From contig CAYWUJ010000025.1 in NCBI GenBank assembly GCA_964461455.1, forward strand, positions 1-37,765: DNA of 37,765 nucleotides, given 5' to 3'. Shown here piece by piece: positions 7,400 to 15,850 of this stretch. A program made the translations under genes and the position numbers. Under the pieces are notes generated by a model. That model had not been told where the DNA came from. It worked only from the letters and a program-made list of their open reading frames with translations, and did not search any database. The first letter of the stretch is position 1, and each line of letters starts with the position of its first letter. Source of the stretch: UBA1413 sp964461455. Its GTDB lineage: Bacteria > Bacteroidota > Bacteroidia > Bacteroidales > Prolixibacteraceae.

Positions 7400-9256
7400 T
7401 TACCTGACCACCAAAGGGCTGCTTTTTTTCCCCAGGGGAGTATAGACCACAATGTAGTAGAGGCCCTGAGTCAAATGCAAATCGATTTCAGGGCTTTTCC
7501 CCTCGAGGTGGCCGTAGCCCACCATGGTTCCGGTAATGGAATAAACGGCATAATCAAAGGAAAGAGCTGCACCCTCTATGCGTATCCTGCCAGTCGAAGG
7601 ATTGGGATAAAGACCGAACTCTGGGTGGGGGCTGACCTGGCTTAAGGTGACCACCAACGGTAAAGAATCGGCGGCAATGACCGTGGATTTGCGCGTCATT
7701 CCGTCGTACATCGTCTTAAAGGAGGAGATATTCTCATCTTCGCCGGCATCGTCGAACAATTCACGCAGCCAGCTTTCGGGTGCCGTTTCATAATGCAGGA
7801 TTGCCTTTATCGTGGCCTTTTTTCCGATTCCCGCAGCCGGGAAAGCATACACTACCCGTTCAATCCCCTTACCTGACAAATAATCGGGATCGTCAGCAGC
7901 CCTGCCGACGACCTTTACCGTATCATAGTTGGCATGGGAGGTCTGAAATCCTTCCGGGACCATCCGGTTGTCCTTCAACGCGACATAAGCTTTTTCCAGC
8001 ACCGTGGTGACCTCGCCGCGGGTGTTTCCCATGACGAACTCATAAATCTGGACTTGCTGCGGGTCGCGGATCACCTCATGATGGGGCTCGAACTTCAGGG
8101 GGCTGCTGTTTATGAGGGCTGCTGAACCGGGGCGGCCTGAGTGGAAATGGGTTCCTGCACTGCTGGTGACCCAAACCTCGAGAAAAGCCCTGCGACTGGG
8201 GAAACCGGTCGGGAATTTGTGGCCCGCCTTGTTCTTCATCCGAACCTCCACATAGAGGGAATCTGAGGTGGAAGCCGGCACTTCCGTAAGCAGGACCACC
8301 TGAAGATCTATGGTTTCCAGCGTCAGCAATTCCTCAGTCCGGCCAATGGAGGCCATCAGAGGCTCCGTACCCGAATGCAGTTGCAGCTCATCATGGTTAT
8401 CCTTCAGCAGGTTGAGCATGAAAAGGTTGCCCCCGGTGAAATAGTGGGGCCCAAAAGGCTGGCGCCCGGGAAGGACCCCGGGGCGGCTGCTGATTTTGAC
8501 CACCTCATCGATACGGGGCATATGGCACGACTGGCAGGAAGTCCCGTTCTCCGCATAAACCGAATTCTCCCACTCATGATAGAGGGCCTGCTCCACAAAG
8601 GTATGGCCGGTGAACTCCCCATGTTCATCGACCGAATGGGTCAGCAGGGTATGACAAACCCCGCATAACCGGGAATCATTGATTCTCTCGTCATGAACGG
8701 GGGTATAACCAGTGTTCAGGATCATCTGGGTGGCCACGGGATTTTCATAAGGCCCCGTGATCTCTTTAGCCCTGTTAATGTCAAAATTACCCGAAAAAAG
8801 AGGGGACGTGAAAGCATTGAACTGATGGCATACGGTACAGGAAATGCCGTCCCTGCCCATCTCATCCTCCCTGAGATGGCCCAGGGTATATGGCCCCGAG
8901 TCGTTCATCAGGGCATTGACCATTCCCATAGGGGCATGACAGCGGGTGCATACATTCTCGAGGGCTTCCCTGTGGGAAGGATTTTCGTTTCCCTCATGCC
9001 GCACCTTGGCTTTCCAGAAGGGGTCTTTCGCGGCATTGGCCAGCATGGTACTCCGCCAGCCCGTGACCGGGGAAACGTCATTACCCTGCGGGTCACGCAA
9101 GGCGTAATCGCTGGTCGAATGGCACAGCACACACACGCCTGATGCTGAAAACCAGGTGTTTGATTCCGGGGGAAGTGCGGGTACCATCACCCGTAATGCG
9201 GCACTCACCAGCAACAGGGCCAATGCCACCATGAAAAGGAATCGGAGAATCTTCAT
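7400..9256 (-). CDS. Pentaheme c-type cytochrome with T9SS C-terminal sorting domain
   Basis: 618 residues from the ATG at 9254-9256, which places a signal peptide ('MKILRFLFMVALALLLVS') at the N-terminus; a longer in-frame start at 9289 is less likely. Five CxxCH haem-binding motifs occur at residues ~42, 103, 140, 198 and 241 (CVLCH, CTRCH, CTVCH, CGVCH, CQSCH). Their spacing and the many extra His residues recall the cytochrome c554-like multihaem family. Residues ~270-540 form a beta-rich region without haem motifs. The last ~70 residues ('YPNPSTGRIRIEG' onward, ending in LVVR) are a T9SS type A sorting domain. It should therefore cross the outer membrane and be anchored or released outside. 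It lies 67 bases downstream of another T9SS cargo gene. An electron-transfer role is inference. Confidence 0.88.
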   Translation of the reverse strand: MKILRFLFMVALALLLVSAALRVMVPALPPESNTWFSASGVCVLCHSTSDYALRDPQGNDVSPVTGWRSTMLANAAKDPFWKAKVRHEGNENPSHREALENVCTRCHAPMGMVNALMNDSGPYTLGHLREDEMGRDGISCTVCHQFNAFTSPLFSGNFDINRAKEITGPYENPVATQMILNTGYTPVHDERINDSRLCGVCHTLLTHSVDEHGEFTGHTFVEQALYHEWENSVYAENGTSCQSCHMPRIDEVVKISSRPGVLPGRQPFGPHYFTGGNLFMLNLLKDNHDELQLHSGTEPLMASIGRTEELLTLETIDLQVVLLTEVPASTSDSLYVEVRMKNKAGHKFPTGFPSRRAFLEVWVTSSAGTHFHSGRPGSAALINSSPLKFEPHHEVIRDPQQVQIYEFVMGNTRGEVTTVLEKAYVALKDNRMVPEGFQTSHANYDTVKVVGRAADDPDYLSGKGIERVVYAFPAAGIGKKATIKAILHYETAPESWLRELFDDAGEDENISSFKTMYDGMTRKSTVIAADSLPLVVTLSQVSPHPEFGLYPNPSTGRIRIEGAALSFDYAVYSITGTMVGYGHLEGKSPEIDLHLTQGLYYIVVYTPLGKKSSPLVVR

Positions 9257-9323
9257 ACCGGTTCTGTTAAGGATGTATTCCTTTGACACCGGAAAAACGA
9301 AAAACCTTCGTCGTTAGAGCTTC

Positions 9324-11720
9324 TTATCTGACAATAAGGCGTTTCACCACACTGCCAGATCTGACGAAATAGACGCCGGGGCCTCCCAGCAACCGGGTGG
9401 AAAGAGTGATGCCGGGAGCATCGGCGGGCGTTCTGTGAACCACCGCCCCCAAGGCGTTGTAAATGACCATTTCCGGATGGTGAGGGGGGATTTTTATCGT
9501 CACGCTCTCTGATGCCGGGTTGGGAAAAATCTCCAGCTCGTTTTCAGAAAGAGGGAGACCCAGTCCGGTATTGATGGTAACGACCAGTTCGCGGGAGGCC
9601 TCCGCTGCCGGGTTGTAATGGATATTTCCAGGTTGCCGGGCGGTTATGATGGCCGTACCGGCTCCCATGATCCGGATCTTTCCACCCACAATGGTGGCCA
9701 CGGCGGGGTTGGAGCTGGAATAGGTGCATTCCAGGCCTGAGGTGGCAGTGGCTCCGGGAGCGACATCAGGGGTTCCGGTCACCTGCGGGGACAGTTCGGG
9801 AAAGGTGATGGTTTGTTCTCCCTTCCCCACCGTCAGTTGCCGGGTCACCATTTCGGCGGCCAAAAACAGGGTATCCCCCTCCTGGAAAGCGATGATATCA
9901 CAGGTTCCGGCGCCAGTAATCCTGACCATCCCATCGCTGACCACCGCCACCTTGTGGTTGGAAGTGGCAAAACTGACCGGCAGTCCGGAGGTGGAAACGG
10001 CGGAAAGGGCAAAAGCGGAGTCTCCCACCACCCTGTTTTCCAGGGGATCGAATTGGATGGTCTGGGTTTGCAGGGTGGTATCGCCTTCCACTAAAAGATA
10101 GACGACCGACCGCCCCGGAAGTTCCAGGAGGATACTCTCACCGGTAACCCTCCCATAGGGCTTCAGAATATCATAATCGGCGGGTCCTCCGCCGGCAAGG
10201 GTGGTCGTTTTTCCGTTTACATGGACCTTCCGTGAGAAATCGCCGTTATCGGAGCCTCCGGTCAGCACATAGTAATAGAAATGGCTCCCCTTTTTGAAGT
10301 TTTTGAGGTCTATGGAAGTCACCTGCGTGGTAGTTCCCTTGTTGACCACGACAATGCCGCTGTGGCCGGAGTAGAATTTCGAGGCGTAACTCACCACGGA
10401 AGGATTTCCCGTGACGGCAGAGTGGACCATGCGGTCACCGAAGAACTTCTGGAAGTAATAGAGGTAAAAGAAAGGAGCCCTGGGGGTGTAACGGGGGATA
10501 TTTTCGGATTTCGGTTCATCATCGGCCAGCAGTCCGTGGTTATCTCCATTATCAAAGCCATTCACGAAATCCCATCGGTTGCCCTGTCCGAACCCCTGGG
10601 CAATCAGCTCTCCCAGGACCATGGTCCCTTGCATTCCGTTGATGTAAGAGACTCCCTGTCCGCTCCCCGTGGCGAAAATATTCCATTCGGTCAGGGCCAG
10701 GGGCAGAGGATCATGGCCGGTATGGCTTTTCACGCCATCGTTGACATATTTGGCCAAATTCTTCGTATTGGCCGGGGAGTTCAGGATCGTGGCTGCCGAA
10801 GAGTTCTGATCATAGGGGGTAAAATAGGAGTGGACGATAAAAAAGTCAGCCAGATCAGCCACGTGGGGCATCATCTGTTTGTTCCAGTTCATCTGCACGG
10901 TGTTGTAGGTGACATGGGAGTCCATGGCCACCACGCCGATTTTTATGTCGTTGCCCACTTCGCGGGCGGCTTTCCGCATCTCTTCGATAAAAACCTTGCA
11001 GTGGCGGCCATAGAGATCGCCTGAGATGATCCGCGGTTGTCCGTCCTTATTGTATTGGGGATCTATCTCATACCCTCTTTCCCAGTTGCCCATGTTCTCA
11101 TTGCCGATTTCCCAGAATTGGGTGCGTCCTTTGTCATAACGCACCCAGTCGGCCGCATATTTTGCCGCTGTGAGCACCGGATCGTCACTGGTCCCGATGC
11201 GGGCATACCCGTAGTTCACGCTGATGCTGCCCGTGGCGTTGGTCTTGGAAAGGAGGCTGTAGAAGTTGTTGACCGACATGGTCCAGCTGCTGCCATTGGA
11301 GCCATACAGCAGATCGGCATAAGGATACCCCGGCGGGACATCCTGCGGGGAAGTGGCCTTGCTGGTGGCTTTCCAGAAATACTCGTTCGACATGCTCCCC
11401 CCGGGCCAGCGGATCACATGGGGGTTGAGATTCCTGATAGTGGTGACGGCCAGGTTATTCAGGTCGAGCTTGCCTCCCCAGGCAGCGGCATTGTGGCCGT
11501 AGATATAAGGGCTCACCCGGGTGATCACATTGGCGGCATCGACGGTGATGGTCACCGTGGCCGGCTGCGTGACGGGCGCCGCACTGTCAAAAGCAGCCAC
11601 TTCTATGGTTTTGGGAACCCAGCTGTCGAGATAAAAGCCCTGCGGATTACTCTGGGCCATAGTCACCAGGGGCCAGCAAAACCCGGAAATTAGCAAAATA
11701 AGGACGAAATATTTCTTCAT
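9324..11720 (-). CDS. Secreted clan GH-A glycoside hydrolase (GH51-like) with Ig-like repeats and T9SS tail
   Basis: 798 residues; I take the ATG at 11718-11720 rather than a TTG three codons upstream. Signal peptide 'MKKYFVLILLISGF...TMAQ'. The catalytic domain spans ~50-530 and has a 'RWPGGSMSNEYFW' strand, acid/base Glu208 in 'WEIGNENMGNWE', and nucleophile Glu345 in 'ALTEWN'. This layout fits alpha-L-arabinofuranosidases of GH51 or a close clan GH-A relative. Two ~75-residue Ig-like repeats follow (each beginning with a 'QTI.F' strand), then a C-terminal T9SS sorting domain ('IFPNPASESVTIKIPP', ending LIVR). Likely acts outside the cell on plant polysaccharide. The exact GH family is uncertain; GH44 or another clan member cannot be excluded. 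Confidence 0.72.
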   Translation of the reverse strand: MKKYFVLILLISGFCWPLVTMAQSNPQGFYLDSWVPKTIEVAAFDSAAPVTQPATVTITVDAANVITRVSPYIYGHNAAAWGGKLDLNNLAVTTIRNLNPHVIRWPGGSMSNEYFWKATSKATSPQDVPPGYPYADLLYGSNGSSWTMSVNNFYSLLSKTNATGSISVNYGYARIGTSDDPVLTAAKYAADWVRYDKGRTQFWEIGNENMGNWERGYEIDPQYNKDGQPRIISGDLYGRHCKVFIEEMRKAAREVGNDIKIGVVAMDSHVTYNTVQMNWNKQMMPHVADLADFFIVHSYFTPYDQNSSAATILNSPANTKNLAKYVNDGVKSHTGHDPLPLALTEWNIFATGSGQGVSYINGMQGTMVLGELIAQGFGQGNRWDFVNGFDNGDNHGLLADDEPKSENIPRYTPRAPFFYLYYFQKFFGDRMVHSAVTGNPSVVSYASKFYSGHSGIVVVNKGTTTQVTSIDLKNFKKGSHFYYYVLTGGSDNGDFSRKVHVNGKTTTLAGGGPADYDILKPYGRVTGESILLELPGRSVVYLLVEGDTTLQTQTIQFDPLENRVVGDSAFALSAVSTSGLPVSFATSNHKVAVVSDGMVRITGAGTCDIIAFQEGDTLFLAAEMVTRQLTVGKGEQTITFPELSPQVTGTPDVAPGATATSGLECTYSSSNPAVATIVGGKIRIMGAGTAIITARQPGNIHYNPAAEASRELVVTINTGLGLPLSENELEIFPNPASESVTIKIPPHHPEMVIYNALGAVVHRTPADAPGITLSTRLLGGPGVYFVRSGSVVKRLIVR

Positions 11721-11940
11721 GAGACTCAATTAAATAAACTGTTACGACAGACTTCGCCCCGTAAATTACTCCGGAACCCCTGACATTTTGGTCACAGAAC
11801 CCGCAAAACCGATGATTCCTGTCGGGCACTTCCCTCTGACAAAATTGTGGAGACGTTACCTGCTTCACCCTGACGAACCAACGAAGATGCCCGGTTTCAT
11901 CGGCTTGGTCGATCCTGTATCGTGTGGGTTGCCGACGAAG

Positions 11941-12504
11941 TCAATCTTTGTAATTAATAATTTCCTCTGCGCTCTTCCGGGGAGTGGCAGCCGTGACCGC
12001 ATCCACCGTTTTATCCACGTTTCCGATCCGCAGAACGACGACCGCGTTATAGCCTTCCGGAATCTGGAAAAGATCCCTTTTAGCATTGATGTTTCCGGTA
12101 GGACTGCCGTAAATGCGCGCTCCCAATCCGAGGCTGTGCGCCGCCACAAACATGCTCTCCGTAGCCAGACCGCAGTCAAAGTCAGGCGTAGAACCGTTTT
12201 CCGATATTTTCCCCGACACAATGACCAGGACATTCCCCGGAACGACATTGCTAATGGCTTCCTTCATGGTGGCTTCATCCCCGATAACCGTAAATTTCCA
12301 GGGTTGCAGGTTGCGGGCGCTGGGCGCCTTGATGCCGCATTGCAGGATCATATCGAGCTGCTTCCCCGTAACGGCTTCCGAAGTGAAGGCCCGCTCAGAA
12401 TATCCGGAAAGAATCACCTGGGTAACGCAATTACCCGGTTCCTGGGCTGTCAGGTTTGCAAAGGCAAACAAGATCACCGCAATAAACATTAATTTACGCT
12501 TCAT
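11941..12504 (-). CDS. Exported nitroreductase-family protein
   Basis: 187 residues from the ATG at 12502-12504, which begins a clear signal peptide ('MKRKLMFIAVILFAFANLTAQ'). An in-frame ATG 39 codons upstream would bury it. The mature part has the family's FMN-binding N-terminal pattern (an Arg in 'SERAFTSEAV', then 'IKAPSARNLQPWKFTVI') and a late 'GLGARIYGS' segment. Nitroreductases are FMN flavoenzymes that reduce nitro or quinone substrates with NAD(P)H and are normally cytoplasmic. A periplasmic form raises the question of how FMN and reductant are supplied. It is at the lower end of the family length range. Divergent from the beta-helix gene. Confidence 0.78.
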   Translation of the reverse strand: MKRKLMFIAVILFAFANLTAQEPGNCVTQVILSGYSERAFTSEAVTGKQLDMILQCGIKAPSARNLQPWKFTVIGDEATMKEAISNVVPGNVLVIVSGKISENGSTPDFDCGLATESMFVAAHSLGLGARIYGSPTGNINAKRDLFQIPEGYNAVVVLRIGNVDKTVDAVTAATPRKSAEEIINYKD

Positions 12505-12615
12505 TTGACCAATCCGTTTTAAGTTATGAAAGGATAAATATAAGGATTTAATGCTTACAGGTGGACAATCACCGGGAATCGGGAGGGCTTGCCCGGGAAG
12601 ATAAAAAATTAACAG

Positions 12616-12637
12616 GCGCAACTTCTGCGCGTTTTTT
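12616..12637 (+). terminator. Terminator-like hairpin with U-run in a divergent spacer
   Basis: GCGCA (12616-12620) pairs with TGCGC (12626-12630) around a five-base loop, followed by G and six Ts (12632-12637). The form is that of an intrinsic terminator reading rightward, but no plus-strand gene ends just upstream. It could be an attenuator in the leader of the beta-helix gene or stop antisense transcription. The remainder of 12505-12782 shows no other gene. Confidence 0.4.
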
Positions 12638-12782
12638 GGTTTTTATTTCTAATATTGTAAAAAGCTATTCGGCAACTATCAGGTTCACCTCCTTTGGCAG
12701 GCGTCTCCCGGTTGACGAAATCAGGAAACTCTAACCTGTGAAAGAGAATCAATAATCAGATAACCATTTTAATTTTTATACA

Positions 12783-14627
12783 ATGAACCAGCGAGGATTT
12801 TTAGGAACATTAGTATTGGTTGCAGGATTTTTCCTTGGCCAAGCCCAGCCATCAGGCGGACCATACGGACCGCTGCAGCAGGATTATCCCTTGCCGAAAA
12901 CTTCAGGGAAGATCTATTATGTAGCGCCTGACGGGGATGCGGCCTCTCAGGGCGACCAGTTCAGCACCCCCACGACCCTTGAGCAGGCGGTGACCCGGGT
13001 GGTTACCGGCGATGCCATCGTGATGCGCGGGGGCACCTACCGCACCGGGGATCTGCAATTCAACCAGGGCATCACCATTCAGCCCTACGGGAACGAACAA
13101 CCGGTGATGAAAGGCACCCGGGTGGCTTCGGAATGGACCAGGCTCAGGCAGAATCTCTGGAAAACTCCCTGGAAAACCTTCTTCCGTGATTATCCCGATG
13201 ATTGGTGGCGGCCCGACCGTTTCGGCATGTTAACCCCGCTCCACATCTTCAACAATGACATGGTCTTTGTCGATGGCAAAATGCTCAGCTCTGCCGGATG
13301 GGCGGGAGAAGTCGCTGAAAACTCCTTTTACATTGACTATGTTGGCGGTTTTGTCTATATCGGGACCAACCCCGAAAACCGGCTGGTGGAAATCACCGCC
13401 TTCAACCGGGGATTGCACAGGGTCACCAAAGAGGTCCATGGCAAAATGAACGACAAAAAGGGATTGATTCTGAAAGGAATAACGCTGAAGCAGTATGCCT
13501 TTTGCGCCCTTGACATTGAAGGGACCACGCCCGAGGGACCTGCCGATCCCTCCACTTTCGGGAAAGATGTGGTAGGGTCGGTCATTGAGCACTGCACCTT
13601 TTCGCATTGCGGACGGGTGGGTGTCCACCTCAAGGGGGATCACTCGGTCATGCGTCATTGCAAGGTCCACGACACCACGACCGAAGGGGTTTACCTGATG
13701 TCGTCCTCCGACTGTCTTCTGGAAAGGAATATGTTCTCGCGGAACAACGTGGAAGACATACACGGTTATTATCCTGCAGCGGTGAAGATCTTCAACCAGA
13801 CGCACCGGATTACCTGCCGTGACAACCTGGTCCACGACCTGCCCCTCTCCAACGGCATTTGGTATGATGTCGGAAACATCGACGGCCGGTTCATCAACAA
13901 CTGGGTCACCGGCGTGGGCACCAACAGGGGTAAACCCGGCGACCCGGGAACCATGTGGACCAACTACAACGGTTTCTTTTTTGAAATTTCCAAAGGGGCC
14001 ATCTGTGCCGGCAATGTTTTCGAACATTGTGATCAGGGGATCTTTATCCTGAACAGCTCCAATGTGGAAGTATACCAGAATACCTTTGTCAACAGCACGG
14101 TATGTATCAGCCGTGATTTGCGGAGTGCCGCTGCCGACCATTTCGGCTGGCATCCTGCCACAGGTCCCGATGTGGATGAACGCTACGGTCATGTTTTCGT
14201 CAACAACCTGCTCGCCGGGGATGTGAATTTTGTAAAACCCCACTTGCTGGTCAACCAGCACCGTGACCTCTGCGGGAAACTCACCGACTCTCCCCTGAAA
14301 AGCTTTGACTACAACGTATTTGTGAGGGATAACCATAACGGCTTCGACTCCTGGGCTTCCTGGAGCCCTGCCGCCGGCGAAAACTGCCAGGCCACGATCA
14401 AGACCCTCGATGATATGAAAAAAGTATTTGAGGGCTCCTCCACCCATACCCTGCTGCTGGAAAGTCCCGACATGCCTCTTTTCCGGAGTTTTGAACTCGG
14501 CAACTATGAGCTGTGCAAGGCTTTCCCCGGGGCTTCCAATGCAACGCTGCTGCCTGAGAACATCAGGAACCTGTTGGGGTTAACCCCAAAATACAAACCC
14601 TATATCGGTGCCTACATGGTGAATTAG
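12783..14627 (+). CDS. Secreted right-handed parallel beta-helix protein (possible polysaccharide lyase or glycosidase)
   Basis: 614 residues with a signal peptide (first ~22 residues, ending GQAQ). The region around 45-110 ('KIYYVAPDGDAASQGDQFSTPTTLEQAV...GDAIVMRGGTYR') is the classic opening of a secreted beta-helix (DUF1565/pectate-lyase-like). From ~235 to 490 short repeating strands recur ('VIEHCTFSHCGRVGVHLKGDHSVMRHCKVHD', split here by family style), consistent with helix coils. There is no T9SS tail, so it may be periplasmic. Catalytic residues cannot be assigned with confidence. Several surface Asp/His-rich turns could bind calcium. Neighbours suggest a carbohydrate role, but no specific substrate can be named. 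Confidence 0.75.
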   Translation: MNQRGFLGTLVLVAGFFLGQAQPSGGPYGPLQQDYPLPKTSGKIYYVAPDGDAASQGDQFSTPTTLEQAVTRVVTGDAIVMRGGTYRTGDLQFNQGITIQPYGNEQPVMKGTRVASEWTRLRQNLWKTPWKTFFRDYPDDWWRPDRFGMLTPLHIFNNDMVFVDGKMLSSAGWAGEVAENSFYIDYVGGFVYIGTNPENRLVEITAFNRGLHRVTKEVHGKMNDKKGLILKGITLKQYAFCALDIEGTTPEGPADPSTFGKDVVGSVIEHCTFSHCGRVGVHLKGDHSVMRHCKVHDTTTEGVYLMSSSDCLLERNMFSRNNVEDIHGYYPAAVKIFNQTHRITCRDNLVHDLPLSNGIWYDVGNIDGRFINNWVTGVGTNRGKPGDPGTMWTNYNGFFFEISKGAICAGNVFEHCDQGIFILNSSNVEVYQNTFVNSTVCISRDLRSAAADHFGWHPATGPDVDERYGHVFVNNLLAGDVNFVKPHLLVNQHRDLCGKLTDSPLKSFDYNVFVRDNHNGFDSWASWSPAAGENCQATIKTLDDMKKVFEGSSTHTLLLESPDMPLFRSFELGNYELCKAFPGASNATLLPENIRNLLGLTPKYKPYIGAYMVN

Positions 14628-14697
14628 GAACCCGTCACCTGTTCAACCCTGACGGTTCCGGCACGATACGTGATGGTGTGCCCATCATAAAACCGGG

Positions 14698-14705
14698 TAT
14701 CTTTA
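14698..14705 (+). promoter_or_regulatory. Candidate -7 element (TATCTTTA)
   Basis: One base off TAnnTTTG, 13 bases before the ATG of the TPR-like gene. If used, the message would have a leader of only a few bases. Confidence 0.35.
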
Positions 14706-14717
14706 GGCCGTTGAATT

Positions 14718-15833
14718 ATGGAACAGTTATCCCTGAAAATTATCCTGATCCTTTCGCTTCTCGTGGGGTCAGGCGTCAGACACCCTGCCGGGGCGCAGAT
14801 CCTCGGGGATTCCCTGGCTTTGACCAGGCTGAAAAAAGGGGTGGACCATATCTACAGCTGCCGGTTCACACAGGCGGGTGAGGTCTATGAAATGCTGAAG
14901 CGTGAGTGGCCCGAACACCCGGTCACTTCCCTGTACGGGGGAATGCTGGTCTATTGGGAGAATTTCCCGCTGACGCCCTCATCGCCGGCGGCGGGAACGT
15001 TCAGGGACCATATGCTCAGATGTATGGCCCTTAGCGAAAAACGGCGGCTTCTCCCCGGGGAGGCCGAGGTCCTTCTGTCCGATATCGGGGCACGCGGAAT
15101 GCTGCTCACCTATTATGCCGACAACGGACTCAACAGCGAGGTGATCCCCATGGCTGCCAAAACCTACCAGGATGTGGCCAGGGCCTTCGAGTACACCCAA
15201 TCGTTCGCCGATTTCCTTTTTGTCACCGGACTATATAACTATTACCGGGAAGCCTACCCCGATGCCCATCCCTTTTATAAGCCCATTGCCCTGCTGTTCC
15301 CGCGGGGGGATCGCCGGAAGGGAATGGCACAACTGGAAAACGCCGCCCGGAATTCCATTTTCCTGAAGGCGGAAGCCACTTCGTTTCTCTGCTGGATCAA
15401 CATCGGATATGAAAAAAACTATGGGGCAGCGGTCCATTTTAGCCGGCAATTGCTGCGTTCATACCCCGGAAATAACGAATACCGGGCCATGCATGTCAGA
15501 AACCTGCTTTTATTGAAGCGTTACGATGAGGCAGAAGAGGTGCTGCAGCAATCGTCCATCCCGGAATCTAAGTGGTTCAGGGTGGAGAAAACCGTGTTCC
15601 GGGGGCTTCTGAAGGAGAAAAAATACCACCAGCCTGAGGAGGCCGAAGGGTTATACCTTTCGGCCGTTGAACAATGCCGGCCTTTTGGAGCTTATGCCAA
15701 TGAATACCTCTCCTATGCCTGTTTTGGCCTGTCCCGGATGACGGCCATCAGGGGCGAGGAGAAAAAAAGCGACGCCTACCGGAAGAAGGCCCTGGCCCTG
15801 GCACCCTATAAGCATGTGGATTTCAGCGACTAA
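14718..15833 (+). CDS. Exported TPR-like helical repeat protein
   Basis: 371 residues. An N-terminal signal peptide runs through 'IILILSLLVGSG' to about residue 27 (AGA|QIL). The rest is predicted helical with TPR-like periodicity: 'GVDHIYSCRFTQAGEVYEMLKREWPEHP', later 'AAVHFSRQLLRSYPGNNEYRAMHVRNLLLLKRYDEAEEVLQ'. I do not recognise a named family; it resembles Bacteroidota periplasmic TPR proteins. A loose likeness to eukaryotic TTC39/Iml2 repeats is possible but not tested. It is 90 bases after the beta-helix gene, with its own candidate -7 element, and convergent with the AspT-like gene. Function unknown. Confidence 0.7.
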   Translation: MEQLSLKIILILSLLVGSGVRHPAGAQILGDSLALTRLKKGVDHIYSCRFTQAGEVYEMLKREWPEHPVTSLYGGMLVYWENFPLTPSSPAAGTFRDHMLRCMALSEKRRLLPGEAEVLLSDIGARGMLLTYYADNGLNSEVIPMAAKTYQDVARAFEYTQSFADFLFVTGLYNYYREAYPDAHPFYKPIALLFPRGDRRKGMAQLENAARNSIFLKAEATSFLCWINIGYEKNYGAAVHFSRQLLRSYPGNNEYRAMHVRNLLLLKRYDEAEEVLQQSSIPESKWFRVEKTVFRGLLKEKKYHQPEEAEGLYLSAVEQCRPFGAYANEYLSYACFGLSRMTAIRGEEKKSDAYRKKALALAPYKHVDFSD

Positions 15834-15850
15834 AACCGGAATACCGGCTT
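15833..15850. terminator. Small hairpin between convergent genes
   Basis: CCGG (15836-15839) and CCGG (15844-15847) form a stem with loop AATA, extended by A-T pairs; read on the minus strand it ends in four Ts. It occupies the whole 15-base spacer between the TPR-like and AspT-like genes and could serve both. Confidence 0.35.

Noticed and set aside
10281..11693. Two plus-strand frames opposite the GH-A enzyme
   Set aside because: Antisense to a well-supported catalytic domain, without recognisable motifs.
13230..14447. 405-codon open frame on the minus strand inside the beta-helix gene
   Set aside because: It is the antisense of a clear secreted protein, has no signal or family resemblance, and such frames are common in GC-rich coding DNA.
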